A stretch of DNA of 53,041 bases from Aureispira sp. CCB-QB1 (GTDB lineage Bacteria; Bacteroidota; Bacteroidia; Chitinophagales; Saprospiraceae), in assembly GCA_945870185.1 (NCBI GenBank), contig CAMBRK010000024.1:1-53041 (forward strand), written 5' to 3'. This document shows, one piece after another, positions 35,320 to 45,141 of the stretch. Position numbers and translations under genes: made by a program. The notes under the pieces are model-generated. The model made no database searches and was not told the origin of the DNA. It saw only the letters and a program-made list of their open reading frames with translations. How positions within the stretch are numbered: the stretch's first letter is position 1; each line of letters begins with the position of its first letter.

Positions 35320-36582
35320 TTGGATACTTCATTGCAATATGCCCTAGACCAGGATCAAAAAGATGTACTTCATGCTTTTAGGGACAAGTTTCATATCCCC
35401 AAAACATCAAGTGGTCAGGATATCATTTATTTATGTGGTAATAGCTTGGGCCTGATGCCAAAATCTACGTCAAACTATGTCAATCAGGAACTGGAGGACT
35501 GGAAAAATCTGGGTGTGGAGGGTCATTTTCACGCTAAAAACTCCTGGATGCCGTATCATGAATTTTTGACGGACAATATGGCGCATATTGTTGGCGCAAA
35601 GCCAGAAGAAGTAGTAGTAATGAACAGCCTTACTGCTAATTTGCATTTTTTGATGGTATCATTTTACCGGCCTACGCCCAAAAGGTATAAAATACTTTTT
35701 GATTATTCGCCTTTTCCATCTGATAGATATGCTATTGAGAGTCAGATCCGGTTCCATGGTTTTGATCCGCAAGTAGGAATGATAGAGCTTGCCCCTGATG
35801 CAGGAAGCGAAATCGTTTCCATGACTCATATCCATAACATTTTGGAACAGCAAGGAGATGATATTGCACTTATCCTTATAGGTGGCGTCAATTATTATAC
35901 GGGACAGGCTTATGATATCAAAACCATCACATCAATGGGACACGCCAAGGGTTGTGTGGTTGGGTTTGATTTGGCCCATGCAACTGGTAATCTGTTGTTG
36001 CGCTTGCATGATGATGGTCCTGATTTTGCAGCTTGGTGCAGCTATAAATACTTGAACTCAGGCCCGGGAAGCTTATCGGGATGCTTTATTCATGAGAGGC
36101 ATCATCAGGCGGATTTACCTAGATTTGCAGGATGGTGGGGAAATGATAAAAAGACCCGGTTTTTGATGAGGGACCAATTTGTGCCTATACCTACTGCCGA
36201 AGGATGGCAACTCAGTAATCCACCCATTCTGTCTATGGCAGCTATCAAAGCATCTTTAGACCTATTTGCAGAAGCGGGTATGGACCGCCTTAGGAAAAAA
36301 TCTGAACAGCTTACAGCATATCTTGAGTTCTTGGTTTCGCAAAACGGTAGCAGTGCACTTACTATTATCACACCATCTGACCCTAATCAAAGAGGTTGTC
36401 AGTTATCTTTACAAATGACAAACCCCGATAAAAGGCTCCACGAATACCTCACTGTACATGGGATTATTGCTGACTGGCGAGAGCCGGATGTGATCAGGGT
36501 GGCTCCTGTACCATTATACAGTTCTTTTGAAGATGTCTGGCGTTTTAATACCATACTTGCAGACGGATTGAATCAAATTTAA
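35320..36582 (+). CDS. kynU: Kynureninase
   Basis: 420 residues from TTG at 35320. The frame has only one ATG (35245), which lies before the promoter box and would add a hydrophobic run foreign to the family and overlap the upstream gene, so the TTG is preferred. FRDKFHIP and IYLCGNSLGLMPKS are the usual N-terminal segments. The PLP region is VVGFDLAHATGN and CSYKYLNSGPGS with the Schiff-base lysine. FAGWWGN follows, and REPDVIRVAPVPLYSSFEDVW is near the end. It cleaves kynurenine or 3-hydroxykynurenine to (3-hydroxy)anthranilate and alanine. Its product is upstream of the ACMSD-like step. Confidence 0.94.
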   Translation: MDTSLQYALDQDQKDVLHAFRDKFHIPKTSSGQDIIYLCGNSLGLMPKSTSNYVNQELEDWKNLGVEGHFHAKNSWMPYHEFLTDNMAHIVGAKPEEVVVMNSLTANLHFLMVSFYRPTPKRYKILFDYSPFPSDRYAIESQIRFHGFDPQVGMIELAPDAGSEIVSMTHIHNILEQQGDDIALILIGGVNYYTGQAYDIKTITSMGHAKGCVVGFDLAHATGNLLLRLHDDGPDFAAWCSYKYLNSGPGSLSGCFIHERHHQADLPRFAGWWGNDKKTRFLMRDQFVPIPTAEGWQLSNPPILSMAAIKASLDLFAEAGMDRLRKKSEQLTAYLEFLVSQNGSSALTIITPSDPNQRGCQLSLQMTNPDKRLHEYLTVHGIIADWREPDVIRVAPVPLYSSFEDVWRFNTILADGLNQI

Positions 36583-36608
36583 AATATTTACATAAATAAT
36601 GCTGAAAG

Positions 36609-37727
36609 ATGAAGGCAACAAAAATTCATAAAATAGAAATCACACCTACCCAGATAAAGCTTCATGAGCCATTTGTTATCTCTAAGGGAGCACTGACCCA
36701 TGCCAGAAATACTGTGGTCAAAATTTATAATTCGGATGGTATTTATGGCGTGGGCGAATGTTGTCCTTACAGATCTATACATGGCGAGACGCAGACCGGT
36801 ACCATTGCCTTTGCCAAAGATTTGGCAGAAGCACTTATCGGCGCAGACCCCAGAGAAATTCACAAACATGTGGCCTTGATGGATCGTATGATTGTGGGTA
36901 ATGCCTCCGTAAAATGCGCTTTTGACATGGCACTTTATGACTTGGTAGCCAAAATGGACGGATTGCCTCTGTACGCATTTCTGAAAGGTGACCGCGACAA
37001 AATAATATATACTGACAATACTGTAAGCTTGCTAGACAAGGAGAAAATGGTAGAGAAAGCGATTATATTTAAGGAAATGGGCTTTCCGGTATTGAAAATT
37101 AAACTTGGAGAACGTGGATATACCAGAGATGTGGAAAGGATGGAGGCCATCAGGTCTGCAGTAGGAGAGGACTTACCTTTACGCATTGATGCTAACCAGG
37201 GATGGAATTATTTGGATGCCAAAAGAGCACTTTATAGTATGAAAGATCTAAATTTAGAACATTGTGAAGAACCCATCATGGCTGGTAATACTGTAGATCA
37301 GGCACGATTGACAGCAGATAGTTTTATTCCGATTATGGCCGACGAATCAGTTTTTAGCCATAAAGATGCCTATAAGGTATTGAGCCAACATGCTGCACAT
37401 CTCATTAATATCAAACTTGGTAAGTCGGGAGGTATTTGCAATTCCATGAAAATTGCAGCTATTGCCCAAGCTGCTGACGTGTATTGTCAGACGGGATCAT
37501 TTTCCGAATCTAGATTGGGAATCACGGCATTAGTACACTTTGACATGGCTTGGGATCATATTCTATATCATGACCTCGATAGTCCACTGATGCTTTCAGA
37601 AGATCCTGTGATAGGAGGGATGACCTACCACAAAGATTGGCAAGTCACTGTAGATGACACACCTGGCCACGGAGCTGATTTTGATCCTGCATTTTTAAAG
37701 CGATTTGAAACACTGGAAATAAAGTAA
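36609..37727 (+). CDS. Enolase-superfamily enzyme, probable dipeptide epimerase
   Basis: 372 residues. N-terminal capping domain with GVGECCPYRSIHGET, then the muconate-lactonising-type barrel: the KxK bases in LKIKLGERG, metal ligands Asp in RIDANQGW, Glu in HCEEPI and Asp in MADESV, and the second-side Lys in NIKLGKSGG. This set, with GECCPY in the 20s loop, fits L-Ala-D/L-Glu-type dipeptide epimerases. Substrate cannot be fixed from sequence. It starts 26 bases after kynU, so it is probably co-transcribed, though its link to kynurenine breakdown is unclear. Confidence 0.85.
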   Translation: MKATKIHKIEITPTQIKLHEPFVISKGALTHARNTVVKIYNSDGIYGVGECCPYRSIHGETQTGTIAFAKDLAEALIGADPREIHKHVALMDRMIVGNASVKCAFDMALYDLVAKMDGLPLYAFLKGDRDKIIYTDNTVSLLDKEKMVEKAIIFKEMGFPVLKIKLGERGYTRDVERMEAIRSAVGEDLPLRIDANQGWNYLDAKRALYSMKDLNLEHCEEPIMAGNTVDQARLTADSFIPIMADESVFSHKDAYKVLSQHAAHLINIKLGKSGGICNSMKIAAIAQAADVYCQTGSFSESRLGITALVHFDMAWDHILYHDLDSPLMLSEDPVIGGMTYHKDWQVTVDDTPGHGADFDPAFLKRFETLEIK

Positions 37728-37744
37728 TACCTAATGGTAATATA

Positions 37745-38635
37745 TCAATGATGGCTTTTTCTAGATAAGATCCCTCCTGATGCTTCTCTGATGGTATTTG
37801 CTATAACAAAAGCATTAGGATCTATATCTTGTACTACATTAAGTAGTTTTCTCATTTCCATTCTTGAAATAACTGTAAATATAATATCACAATCTATTCT
37901 CTGTTCAAAACTATCAGGTAAGTAACCACGTTCGCCTTTATAGATGGTGATACCCTTTCCAAGTTTATGTACGAGTTCATGCTTGATTTCTTCGTTTTTA
38001 CCAGAAATGATAGTTACTCCCGTAAAAGCTTGAATACCTTCGATGACATAATCAATGGTGCGGGTAGCAGAAAAATAGGTCAGGATAGAATATAGAGCGG
38101 TTTCCATCCCAAAGTAAAAAGCAGCAGTCGCAAAAATTAAAATATTAAGTCCAAGTATAATCTCAGACATAGAAAACGATGTCTTTTTTAGTGTATAAAT
38201 AGCAAGTACTTCTATACCGTCTAGAGCGGCACCGGATCGCATGACAAGGCCCACGCCTAAACCTAGAAATGCTCCACCAAATATTGAGATCAGAAGCTTA
38301 TCAGATGTTAATAGTACTGTAGGAATTAACCACAAACTTAGCCCTAGTAATATTACAGCGATTAAAGTCCGCAGGGCAAAGTTTTTCCCAACGGTAAAAT
38401 AACTGATGATAATTAAGGGCAAATTAAGCAAGATAATTACAATGGCAAGGTTAAAATGATAAATTTCAAACAGTAAAAGAGAAATTCCAGTAATCCCTCC
38501 ATCAAAAAAATGGTTGGGAACTAAAAATCCTTTCAATGCAAATCCTGCAATTATCACTCCTGCAATCATTAAAAGTGCATCTTGGATGTATAAATTTTTG
38601 GAGTTTGACTTTAAATTCATGGGGAATAAATTCAA
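37745..38635 (-). CDS. YitT family membrane protein
   Basis: 296 residues. Five to six membrane segments (about 15-35, 45-70, 75-95, 100-125, 145-185) form the DUF161 part. FLVPNHFFDGGITGISLL and GLGVGLVMRSGAALDGIEVLAIY are its hallmark segments. The soluble DUF2179 domain follows (GVTIISGKNEEIKHELVHKLGKGITIYKGERGYLPD). Function is unknown in the family. It starts 13 bases after the response regulator-cyclase stop, so the two are likely one operon, suggesting a link with cyclic-nucleotide signalling. Confidence 0.92.
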   Translation of the reverse strand: MNLFPMNLKSNSKNLYIQDALLMIAGVIIAGFALKGFLVPNHFFDGGITGISLLLFEIYHFNLAIVIILLNLPLIIISYFTVGKNFALRTLIAVILLGLSLWLIPTVLLTSDKLLISIFGGAFLGLGVGLVMRSGAALDGIEVLAIYTLKKTSFSMSEIILGLNILIFATAAFYFGMETALYSILTYFSATRTIDYVIEGIQAFTGVTIISGKNEEIKHELVHKLGKGITIYKGERGYLPDSFEQRIDCDIIFTVISRMEMRKLLNVVQDIDPNAFVIANTIREASGGILSRKSHH

Positions 38636-38648
38636 TAACTTTTAAATA

Positions 38649-39683
38649 CTAACTTAATACTTCGTATACGGTAATACCAGAGGCTTTATTTTTAAGTTCA
38701 AAATCACCTACAAGGTTACAATTAAAAGATTGTTTTATTTTTTTGTAACAAGTTTCATTGACCAAGATTTGATTTGGTTTAGCAATACTCTGTATTCTTT
38801 GTGCGATATTGACAGTATCTCCTATCACTGTATAATCCAGTCTTTTCAAAGTGGCCGAACCAATATTACCAGAAACCATTTCTCCACTATTAATTCCTAT
38901 AGATACTTGTGGAATGAAAAGATCATCATCTTTTAGTGCTTTTAAGGTTTCTATTACTTTTAGACTACACTCAACCGATCGATCAAGATGATAATCTCCT
39001 TTAAAAACGGCCATAATACAATCACCAATAAACTTGTCTATAATACCATCTTGAGCTATGATTTCTTTTACCATAACATCAAAATATTTATTAAGGAGCT
39101 TTACTACCACGTCGGGAGTCTCTTTTTCACTTATGGATGTAAAACCACAAATGTCAATAAAAACTACGCTTGCTTCAATTGTCTCGTTGTCGGTTAGTGA
39201 TTTTTCATATTCTCTCGAGTTCATAAAGTTCAAGACATTCTCGTCGACATACATCCTGAGAATATTATTTTCTTTGATAGCTTTGAGCGTTTCCTTGATA
39301 TGATTTACACTTTTTATGGTTTTCTGTAAGGTTTTTTCGAGATCTGTAAAATTTACTGGTTTTGTAATGAAATCAAAGGCACCATTGTTCATAGCCACTC
39401 TGATATTTTCTATATCACCATAAGCAGATATAATCACCGACTTTATTAAGGGTAACTCATCGCATACTTTGGACAACAAGGTCAATCCATCCATTTCTGG
39501 CATATTGATATCACTCAATACAATATCAAAATCGGCTGAGGCCTTTAGTTTTTCCAGGGCAATACGCCCATTCTCCGCAAAAACAAATTCAAACTCGCTT
39601 TCCCGAATCTTTTGTCTAAACTTTTGCCTGATCAATGTCTCCATGTCAGGCTCATCGTCAGCTACTAATATCTTGATCATCAT
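38649..39683 (-). CDS. Response regulator fused to class III nucleotide cyclase
   Basis: 344 residues. A REC domain (about 3-120) has the phosphoacceptor Asp58 in VLSDINMPEMDG, the acidic pair Asp9-Asp10 and the Lys in ITKPVNF. A helical linker joins it to a class III cyclase domain (about 168-344). Its metal-binding Asp177 (FIDICGFTS) and Asp221 (DKFIGDCIMAVF) are kept, as is the transition-state region DYTVIGDTVNIAQR. The Lys217 in VDKFIGD-like DKFIGD favours ATP over GTP, so adenylate cyclase is likelier. Predicted output: cAMP synthesis gated by phosphorylation, probably by the histidine kinase gene upstream. Confidence 0.93.
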   Translation of the reverse strand: MMIKILVADDEPDMETLIRQKFRQKIRESEFEFVFAENGRIALEKLKASADFDIVLSDINMPEMDGLTLLSKVCDELPLIKSVIISAYGDIENIRVAMNNGAFDFITKPVNFTDLEKTLQKTIKSVNHIKETLKAIKENNILRMYVDENVLNFMNSREYEKSLTDNETIEASVVFIDICGFTSISEKETPDVVVKLLNKYFDVMVKEIIAQDGIIDKFIGDCIMAVFKGDYHLDRSVECSLKVIETLKALKDDDLFIPQVSIGINSGEMVSGNIGSATLKRLDYTVIGDTVNIAQRIQSIAKPNQILVNETCYKKIKQSFNCNLVGDFELKNKASGITVYEVLS

Positions 39684-40040
39684 TTTAAAAATTGGGGTAC
39701 GAATCGATTTATAAATGTGAATTTAAAAATACTGTTGATTTAAAAATGACAAATTCATTATTTCAAGGTAAAAGTAACTAAAATTTACTATTTTGTATAA
39801 TTTTATTTGTTTTTGTTAATATTCAGGATCAACCGAAAAGGACAAATTTACTTAATGTAGCGTTTTCAAGCCATGATATATAAATATTTTTATTGGATTC
39901 ATCCAATATTTAAAAAGATAGAAAAGTATATTTAATTTTAAATTCTGAAAAATGAAGTATTTTTAAGTTTTAATATTAATTATTTTTTTTGGTGAAATAA
40001 CACTAAACATCAAGTTCTTTGCTCGTCTTATTTGAGAATT
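39684..40040. other. AT-rich spacer between kinase and cyclase genes
   Basis: 357 bases without a gene. On the minus strand a TAAATTTG box lies at 39843-39850, a possible but distant promoter for the response regulator-cyclase gene. No repeats or hairpins of note. Confidence 0.4.
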
Positions 40041-42002
40041 CTATAAAATATGCAATATAATGGAAAACTCTGTTTTAACACCGATCACACTTTCTACTCT
40101 TAGTTCTCCGCCGTGTGCCTTCACTATATCATAAGAGAGAGAAATGCCCAAACCGGTACCTTGCCCTGTGGGTTTGGTAGTGAAGAACGGCTGGAAGATT
40201 TTGTCTTTGATGGATTCGGGGATGCCTGAGCCGTTGTCGGAAATGGAGATTTGAATGTTGTCTCCTTTGCCTTGCTGGCCCCCTGACCCCAATGGGGAGT
40301 CTACCCGCTTTGAGGTAATGGAAATAGTAGGTTCATAACCTGCTTCTCCTTTTTTACTCCTTTCGCTTACAGCGTAGAAGGCATTGGTGATGAGATTCAG
40401 GAGTACTCTACCGATGTCTTGCGGAATGACGTCAACCTTTGGGAGATTGGGGTCAAAATGAGTTTCTATCGTGGCATTAAAATCCTTGTCCTTGGCACGA
40501 AGACCATGATATGCTAATCTCAAATACTCATCAGTGAGGGCGTTGATATCGGTCGGTTCTTTTGTACCGGTGCTTTTGCGGGAGTGCTCGAGCATTCCCT
40601 TGACGATGCTGCTGGCTCGTTTGCCGTGGTGATTGATTTTTTCCTGATTGGAGCTTAAGTCTCCTATTATCTCACTCACATATTCCTTATCCTTTTCTGG
40701 TATGTTGAGCTTTTCAACTTCTTCTTTCAGTTCCTTTGCAAGATCTACACTTAGCTCAGAGAAGTTATTGACGAAGTTCAACGGATTTTGGATTTCATGG
40801 GCGATGCCTGCAGTCAGTTCTCCCAAACTTGCCATTTTTTCGGATTGGATGAGTTGTGATTGGGTAACCTGAAGATTTTTCAGAGAATTTTTTAATTCGG
40901 CAGTACGAACATTCACTTGATTTTCCAAATCATCTTTAGAATGTTTTAAAGAAATCACCATTTTGTTAAAATTATCGGTAAGTTGACCAATTTCATCAAG
41001 TGTGTTATATGGTATATGGATATTTAAATCACCTTGATCAGCATGACGTATGCCATCCAATAGCTTTTCCAAAGGTTTTATAAGGCTCACATTAAGAATA
41101 ACCGGATAGATTGATATTATAAAAAAAGTGGATCCAATGATAATGAATAACATTTTGGAAAGGGTAACCTGATGTTCTATTCGGAGTGCTAAATTTATAG
41201 GGTCATCAGAATTTGTTGTGAAAGGGAGAATGATCATAACAGTAACTGATAAAATCGCCATTATACTGCAAAAAGTAAATCCAATAAGTTTGGACTGGAA
41301 TTTGATAGGAAAAACTGAGTAAATAATGAAAATCAATGCTTGAATCTGAATTAATGCCCACGCTCCATATATGTATATTGGAAGGACATACGAATTGGTA
41401 ATACCAGGATAAACAAATAAAGAACCAATACCAATTACAAAAAAAACAGTAATTCCCAATAAAACGGAAGGAGTCACATATTTTGATTTTATGCTGGAGA
41501 AATAAATAGACTTCCTTATATAGACAATGAAGATCCAAATATTTATAAGAGAACTATAAATTCCAGCTATTCCATTGACAAACTTTCCATATGTAAAAGA
41601 ATTTAGTTCTGTTTGGTCCTGAATAAAATGAAACCAGAATATACCCAAAATGTAAAAAATCGATATCCCTAAAAAAAGATAGAATGCCCAGATTCTTTCT
41701 TTTTTTAAAAAACTTACTGGAAATAAATATGCAATTTGTGTAAATGAAAACAAACTGATACACATTCCTAAATTAAAAAAAAGATTTGTAAATCTATAAG
41801 TAGCTTCACGAACTTCTGTATGCAATCCACCACTTATAAAACCCATGGAGTGCCAGATAAGCAAACCAAAAAGGTAAAGTATGAGCCATTTTTTATAATC
41901 TGCTTTTTCAGAAACGTTCCATAAACTTATAATAAAAATAATAGATGTCAGCATTATGATCAGCGCCATAATTGAAAACGAACTTAAAGTAAAGTAACTC
42001 AT
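40041..42002 (-). CDS. Membrane sensor histidine kinase with HAMP
   Basis: 653 residues. About eight to nine membrane helices fill residues 5-310. A HAMP segment ([38 protein letters not shown]) and a coiled coil lead into the kinase core. The phospho-acceptor is His402 in [14 protein letters not shown]. The ATPase domain has N-box [13 protein letters not shown]1 ISDNGSGIP, and [18 protein letters not shown]. It lacks its own REC. The next gene on the strand, a REC-cyclase, is its likely target. Residues encoded at 40269-40301 are an in-frame insert shared with two other kinases in the window. The multi-helix sensor is unassigned. Confidence 0.92.
   Translation of the reverse strand: MSYFTLSSFSIMALIIMLTSIIFIISLWNVSEKADYKKWLILYLFGLLIWHSMGFISGGLHTEVREATYRFTNLFFNLGMCISLFSFTQIAYLFPVSFLKKERIWAFYLFLGISIFYILGIFWFHFIQDQTELNSFTYGKFVNGIAGIYSSLINIWIFIVYIRKSIYFSSIKSKYVTPSVLLGITVFFVIGIGSLFVYPGITNSYVLPIYIYGAWALIQIQALIFIIYSVFPIKFQSKLIGFTFCSIMAILSVTVMIILPFTTNSDDPINLALRIEHQVTLSKMLFIIIGSTFFIISIYPVILNVSLIKPLEKLLDGIRHADQGDLNIHIPYNTLDEIGQLTDNFNKMVISLKHSKDDLENQVNVRTAELKNSLKNLQVTQSQLIQSEKMASLGELTAGIAHEIQNPLNFVNNFSELSVDLAKELKEEVEKLNIPEKDKEYVSEIIGDLSSNQEKINHHGKRASSIVKGMLEHSRKSTGTKEPTDINALTDEYLRLAYHGLRAKDKDFNATIETHFDPNLPKVDVIPQDIGRVLLNLITNAFYAVSERSKKGEAGYEPTISITSKRVDSPLGSGGQQGKGDNIQISISDNGSGIPESIKDKIFQPFFTTKPTGQGTGLGISLSYDIVKAHGGELRVESVIGVKTEFSIILHIL
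40269..40301 (-). repeat. In-frame insert shared by three kinases (copy 1)
   Basis: This 33-base segment encodes [11 protein letters not shown] between ITSKRV and [11 protein letters not shown]. The two copies in the other kinases encode [11 protein letters not shown]. The DNA contains a CCCCA-TTGGGG-type hairpin. Histidine kinases outside this group usually have a much shorter loop at this place. Confidence 0.55.
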
Positions 42003-42055
42003 AAGTTTGAAGTATCAGGATTAAGCATACAGACTTGTTTGATTATCTGGAGTTT

Positions 42056-42745
42056 TTATTTTGATGTTTCTGTAGGCTGAGGAGGTAATGTGTTGGTATC
42101 CAAATATATTTCCTTACCTAACCATGCACCGTTTAATAATGAAATATCGACATCCTGAGTGAAATCAGCCGGAACATAACTATTGTCTACATAATAATTT
42201 GACATCAGTCCTAATGCCTGATAGGTATGGGCAATTAACTGACTACAAAAAAAAGTACCTTCTGGTGATTGTTTATTTTCAAATCGGCCCATTAAAAAAT
42301 AAGGCAATTCAAGGTATTGACCATCTACTATTGGTAAAACACAATCATGCGTTTCTGCTACCACTTTTTTCAATGTATCTATCATTTCCTGACGTCGAGG
42401 ATACATCAATTTCCTGGCAGCATATGCACCATCAAATTTTTTCCAATAATTATGAATAATCCTGTCAGTAAGATAAACTAACTGAGGGCCCTCTTTCAGA
42501 GTTTTGTATATCAAGTCTATTGCTGTGTCAGCGGTATTTGCCTCCCAAATCAGCCTTGCGTTGGGATCTATACCCGGAAGTCCGAAATCTCCAGCCACAA
42601 CAACCATAGCTACATGAGACCAAGTTGAACTGGTAAGCGTTTGTGCCTCCAGGCTTGTGACTAAGATTCCTTTCATGAGTATAATATCAAATGACTCCAG
42701 ATTTGACAAAAAATCGTTTAATGGTAATGATTGTCTTGTTAACAT
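42056..42745 (-). CDS. YiiX-like permuted papain-fold protein
   Basis: 229 residues from the ATG at 42745; the frame continues upstream, but that segment is basic and unrelated to the family. The active-site order is permuted: His44 in SSTWSHVAMVV comes first and Cys167 in GTFFCSQLIAHTYQALGL later, as in the YiiX/YebB and poxvirus G6R group of NlpC/P60-like proteins (PF05708). IWEANTADTAIDLIYK and the loop after it fit. Members are thought to be amidases or lipases acting on lipids or peptides. No signal peptide is seen, so a cytosolic site is predicted. Confidence 0.8.
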   Translation of the reverse strand: MLTRQSLPLNDFLSNLESFDIILMKGILVTSLEAQTLTSSTWSHVAMVVVAGDFGLPGIDPNARLIWEANTADTAIDLIYKTLKEGPQLVYLTDRIIHNYWKKFDGAYAARKLMYPRRQEMIDTLKKVVAETHDCVLPIVDGQYLELPYFLMGRFENKQSPEGTFFCSQLIAHTYQALGLMSNYYVDNSYVPADFTQDVDISLLNGAWLGKEIYLDTNTLPPQPTETSK

Positions 42746-42848
42746 ATTTATTTGTTTTAGAAGTAATAAATGAGAATTAATTATAAAATTAATGCAATTT
42801 TGGAAATATATTTCGAAAGTTGATAAAAAAAGTTTAATCTTTTTGGAA

Positions 42849-43085
42849 TTAAGAGAATTTAATGATAAACTCAATCCCTTTTTCCTTCTGACCTGGCAGT
42901 GCTGCAACTGCCTCCTTCACATCTTTTCTATCGGACAGGACGGTAGGCTGGCTCGATTTTATATCTTCTGAAATGTCTTTAGCTTCATTTATGATATTAT
43001 CATTAAGGCATAATAAACAATCATTAAATTTAAATAAAATTAGATTTAATATAAGCCTGACATATAATAACCTTATGATAATAAC
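42849..43085 (-). pseudogene. Start-less coding-like fragment
   Basis: This minus-strand frame reads, in its last 50 codons, like a real charged protein: NEAKDISEDIKSSQPTV, SDRKDVKEAVAALPGQ and a final KGIEFIIKFS before TAA. The GC content rises over the same stretch. It has no ATG, GTG or TTG, and the upstream half is hydrophobic AT-rich sequence. I read it as the 3' remnant of a lost gene. I do not recognise the family. Confidence 0.35.
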
Positions 43086-43280
43086 TTATGATTTACCTGA
43101 CTGTCTCGTCCTAAAATAGCTATACTGATTCAATAACAAATACTTATAAAAACTATTACTGTTCAGGTGTAACCCTAACGGGTGAGATAATAATAACCAC
43201 GGATTTGCATCCTTGTTTTTAGAAAACTTTCGAGGAATTAGAATTCAATTTTTACATTATCGTGTATTAGAGACATAAAA

Positions 43281-43320
43281 GCACCTTTCCAGGTCTCCCC
43301 AAAAAGGTGCATGTAGTAGT
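43281..43320 (-). terminator. Terminator of the propeller lipoprotein gene
   Basis: GCACCTTT and AAAGGTGC form a perfect 8-bp stem across a 24-base loop, followed on the minus strand by a short T-tract (TTTTA). It lies 46 bases beyond the stop at 43366. Confidence 0.6.
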
Positions 43321-43365
43321 ATTTCTATCTAAAACTTAGTAACTCTAAAAACTTATTAAAATAGA

Positions 43366-45072
43366 TTATTTTTTGGAAATGGAATAGATGATATTCTTAC
43401 CATATCCTGAAACGTATATATTGCCCGATTTACCCACGGCAACACCATCAAAGCCCCAAGTTGGCGGGAAGCCATCAAGTGCGGCTGCCCCAAGTTTAAG
43501 CCCTTCCGCTATTGGTTTTACCTCTCCTGTTGTTAAATTAACACGAGACAGACGTGAAGCACCAGTTTCAACTACTAAGAGACTTCCATCTTGATCTAAA
43601 GCTAAACCTTCAGGTTTCATAAGGCCAGTAGCAACAGCAACGGGGGCATTAGGTTTATCGCCTGTAAAGCTGATCTGCCATATTGTACCCGTACCCCAAT
43701 CTGCTACCCATAGGAGTTCTCCATTAGTAGCCAAGCCACCTGGTGCAAATACTTTGACATTGTCTATAGGCAGAATCATTGATTTATCGCTTGCCTTGAC
43801 AACACCACCCAGGCCTAAATCAATAACTACCAGATCATTTTTGAATCGGATGGCATTGATAGGAACAGGCATAGAAAATTCTTCAAGTACTTTTTTAGTA
43901 TTTGGGTCCCAGACTTGAACCAACGAATTAAACCAAGAGGAAACCACAAGTTTATTTCCATCTGCAGAAACAGTAAAGGGTGTTGTCAACTTGCTTGGTT
44001 CTGGAAGTAGGTGTCCTTTTTCAACTGACAATTCTTGCCCTGAGGAGCCATTTAATTCTCTTAATCTGAATAAGTCGGCTACAAATAAGGCGTCTTGGTT
44101 GTTCGTGCCAGGCAAAACAGCTAAACCCATAGGACTAATCATTCCTCCTTTACTAATAATCTTGGTTTGCCCACCTGGCTGAACCTCCGTAATCCAGCCA
44201 TGGTCGGCATTGGAGACATACATGTTGCCGCTTGCGTCAAAGACCAGATTGTCAAGTCCGTCCTGAAGGGTAACAAATAGTGTTTTAGCTCCAGTTTTAA
44301 CATCTATTTTAAATACTTCACCTGTCTGATCTAATACATGAAGTACTCCGGCAGGACTGAACTTTGCAGCAACCGGCCACTTGAAACCCGTTGCCAATGG
44401 TACTATCGTTCCATCAGTCCAAGGGCTTGCTGAAATAGGAACATCTGGAGCTCCAACATTAACACTTACCACCATTCCCGCAAGAAAAAGTGGACCATAT
44501 AAGCGGCCATCGGGACCAAAATCAAACGAATTCATCCATCCAAGTGGAAAAGTATTGTCTGCTGTAGATGCGATCAAAGCTCTAGGTGGTTTGACAAGAT
44601 TAGGGTCTACCTCATAAAGCCCATCTCCTGGTGTAAAATCACGTGCAACAAAAAGTCTTCCATCCTTTGAAAAAGTAATAGGATTGACACCTGATGCTAC
44701 GAATTGTCTAGTTACCACTCCAGCTGGAGTTCTGCGTACTACTTCACCTACTAATATGTCTGTCCAATAAAGGGATCCATCAGGTCCGAACACCAGATCA
44801 TCAGGACTTTTGACCCCCATATCAAAGCCAATTCGGTTGATGATTTGACCATTCTGCTTGTTCATTACAATGATTTCCTTACCTAAAAAACTTGCAATGT
44901 ACAGACTGCCGTCAGGACCAAAGGTGATTCCATTGGTACCATGGATGGCTGCTCCAGTGCCAATTTCATTTACTTGGTAATTGACACCTACATTCTCTTC
45001 ATCTTTAGTACAGCCTGATTGGGTTGCTAAAATGATGAATAATGAGAAAATTAAACAAAAATTAAATTTCAT
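43366..45072 (-). CDS. NHL/SMP-30-like beta-propeller lipoprotein
   Basis: 568 residues. The lipoprotein signal ends ATQSGC (Cys21). The rest is a repeat of propeller blades of the kind GITFGPDGSLYIASFLGKEI, DDLVFGPDGSLYWTDI, FDASGNMYVSNADHG, GLALDQDGSLLVVETG and VAVGKSGNIYVSGYGKNI, probably ten or more in two propellers. These match NHL or SMP-30/gluconolactonase-like proteins. An enzymatic role (lactonase or sugar binding) is possible but no catalytic set can be fixed. It sits beside the REC-AraC regulator and is preceded by an operator-like repeat array, so it is the likely target of that system. Confidence 0.82.
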   Translation of the reverse strand: MKFNFCLIFSLFIILATQSGCTKDEENVGVNYQVNEIGTGAAIHGTNGITFGPDGSLYIASFLGKEIIVMNKQNGQIINRIGFDMGVKSPDDLVFGPDGSLYWTDILVGEVVRRTPAGVVTRQFVASGVNPITFSKDGRLFVARDFTPGDGLYEVDPNLVKPPRALIASTADNTFPLGWMNSFDFGPDGRLYGPLFLAGMVVSVNVGAPDVPISASPWTDGTIVPLATGFKWPVAAKFSPAGVLHVLDQTGEVFKIDVKTGAKTLFVTLQDGLDNLVFDASGNMYVSNADHGWITEVQPGGQTKIISKGGMISPMGLAVLPGTNNQDALFVADLFRLRELNGSSGQELSVEKGHLLPEPSKLTTPFTVSADGNKLVVSSWFNSLVQVWDPNTKKVLEEFSMPVPINAIRFKNDLVVIDLGLGGVVKASDKSMILPIDNVKVFAPGGLATNGELLWVADWGTGTIWQISFTGDKPNAPVAVATGLMKPEGLALDQDGSLLVVETGASRLSRVNLTTGEVKPIAEGLKLGAAALDGFPPTWGFDGVAVGKSGNIYVSGYGKNIIYSISKK

Positions 45073-45141
45073 AATAAAATGATTTAAGAGTTAAATAAAT
45101 GTAAAGGCTATGTTTCAAAAGATATTGAATAAACAACAGGA

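Larger units (their letters stand above)
42746..43365. other. Gene-poor gap, 620 bases, with a coding relic
   Basis: No intact gene. On the minus strand 42849-43085 is open for 78 codons and ends in TAA, but has no usable start codon. A segment around 43100-43210 has unusual mixed composition, including ACCCTAACGGGTGAG, that may be decayed mobile DNA. A hairpin at 43281-43320 is probably the terminator of the next gene. Confidence 0.5.

Noticed and set aside
42746-42907. Extension of the YiiX-like protein upstream to 42907
   Set aside because: The added residues are basic, AT-driven and unlike the family; the ATG at 42745 gives the expected size.
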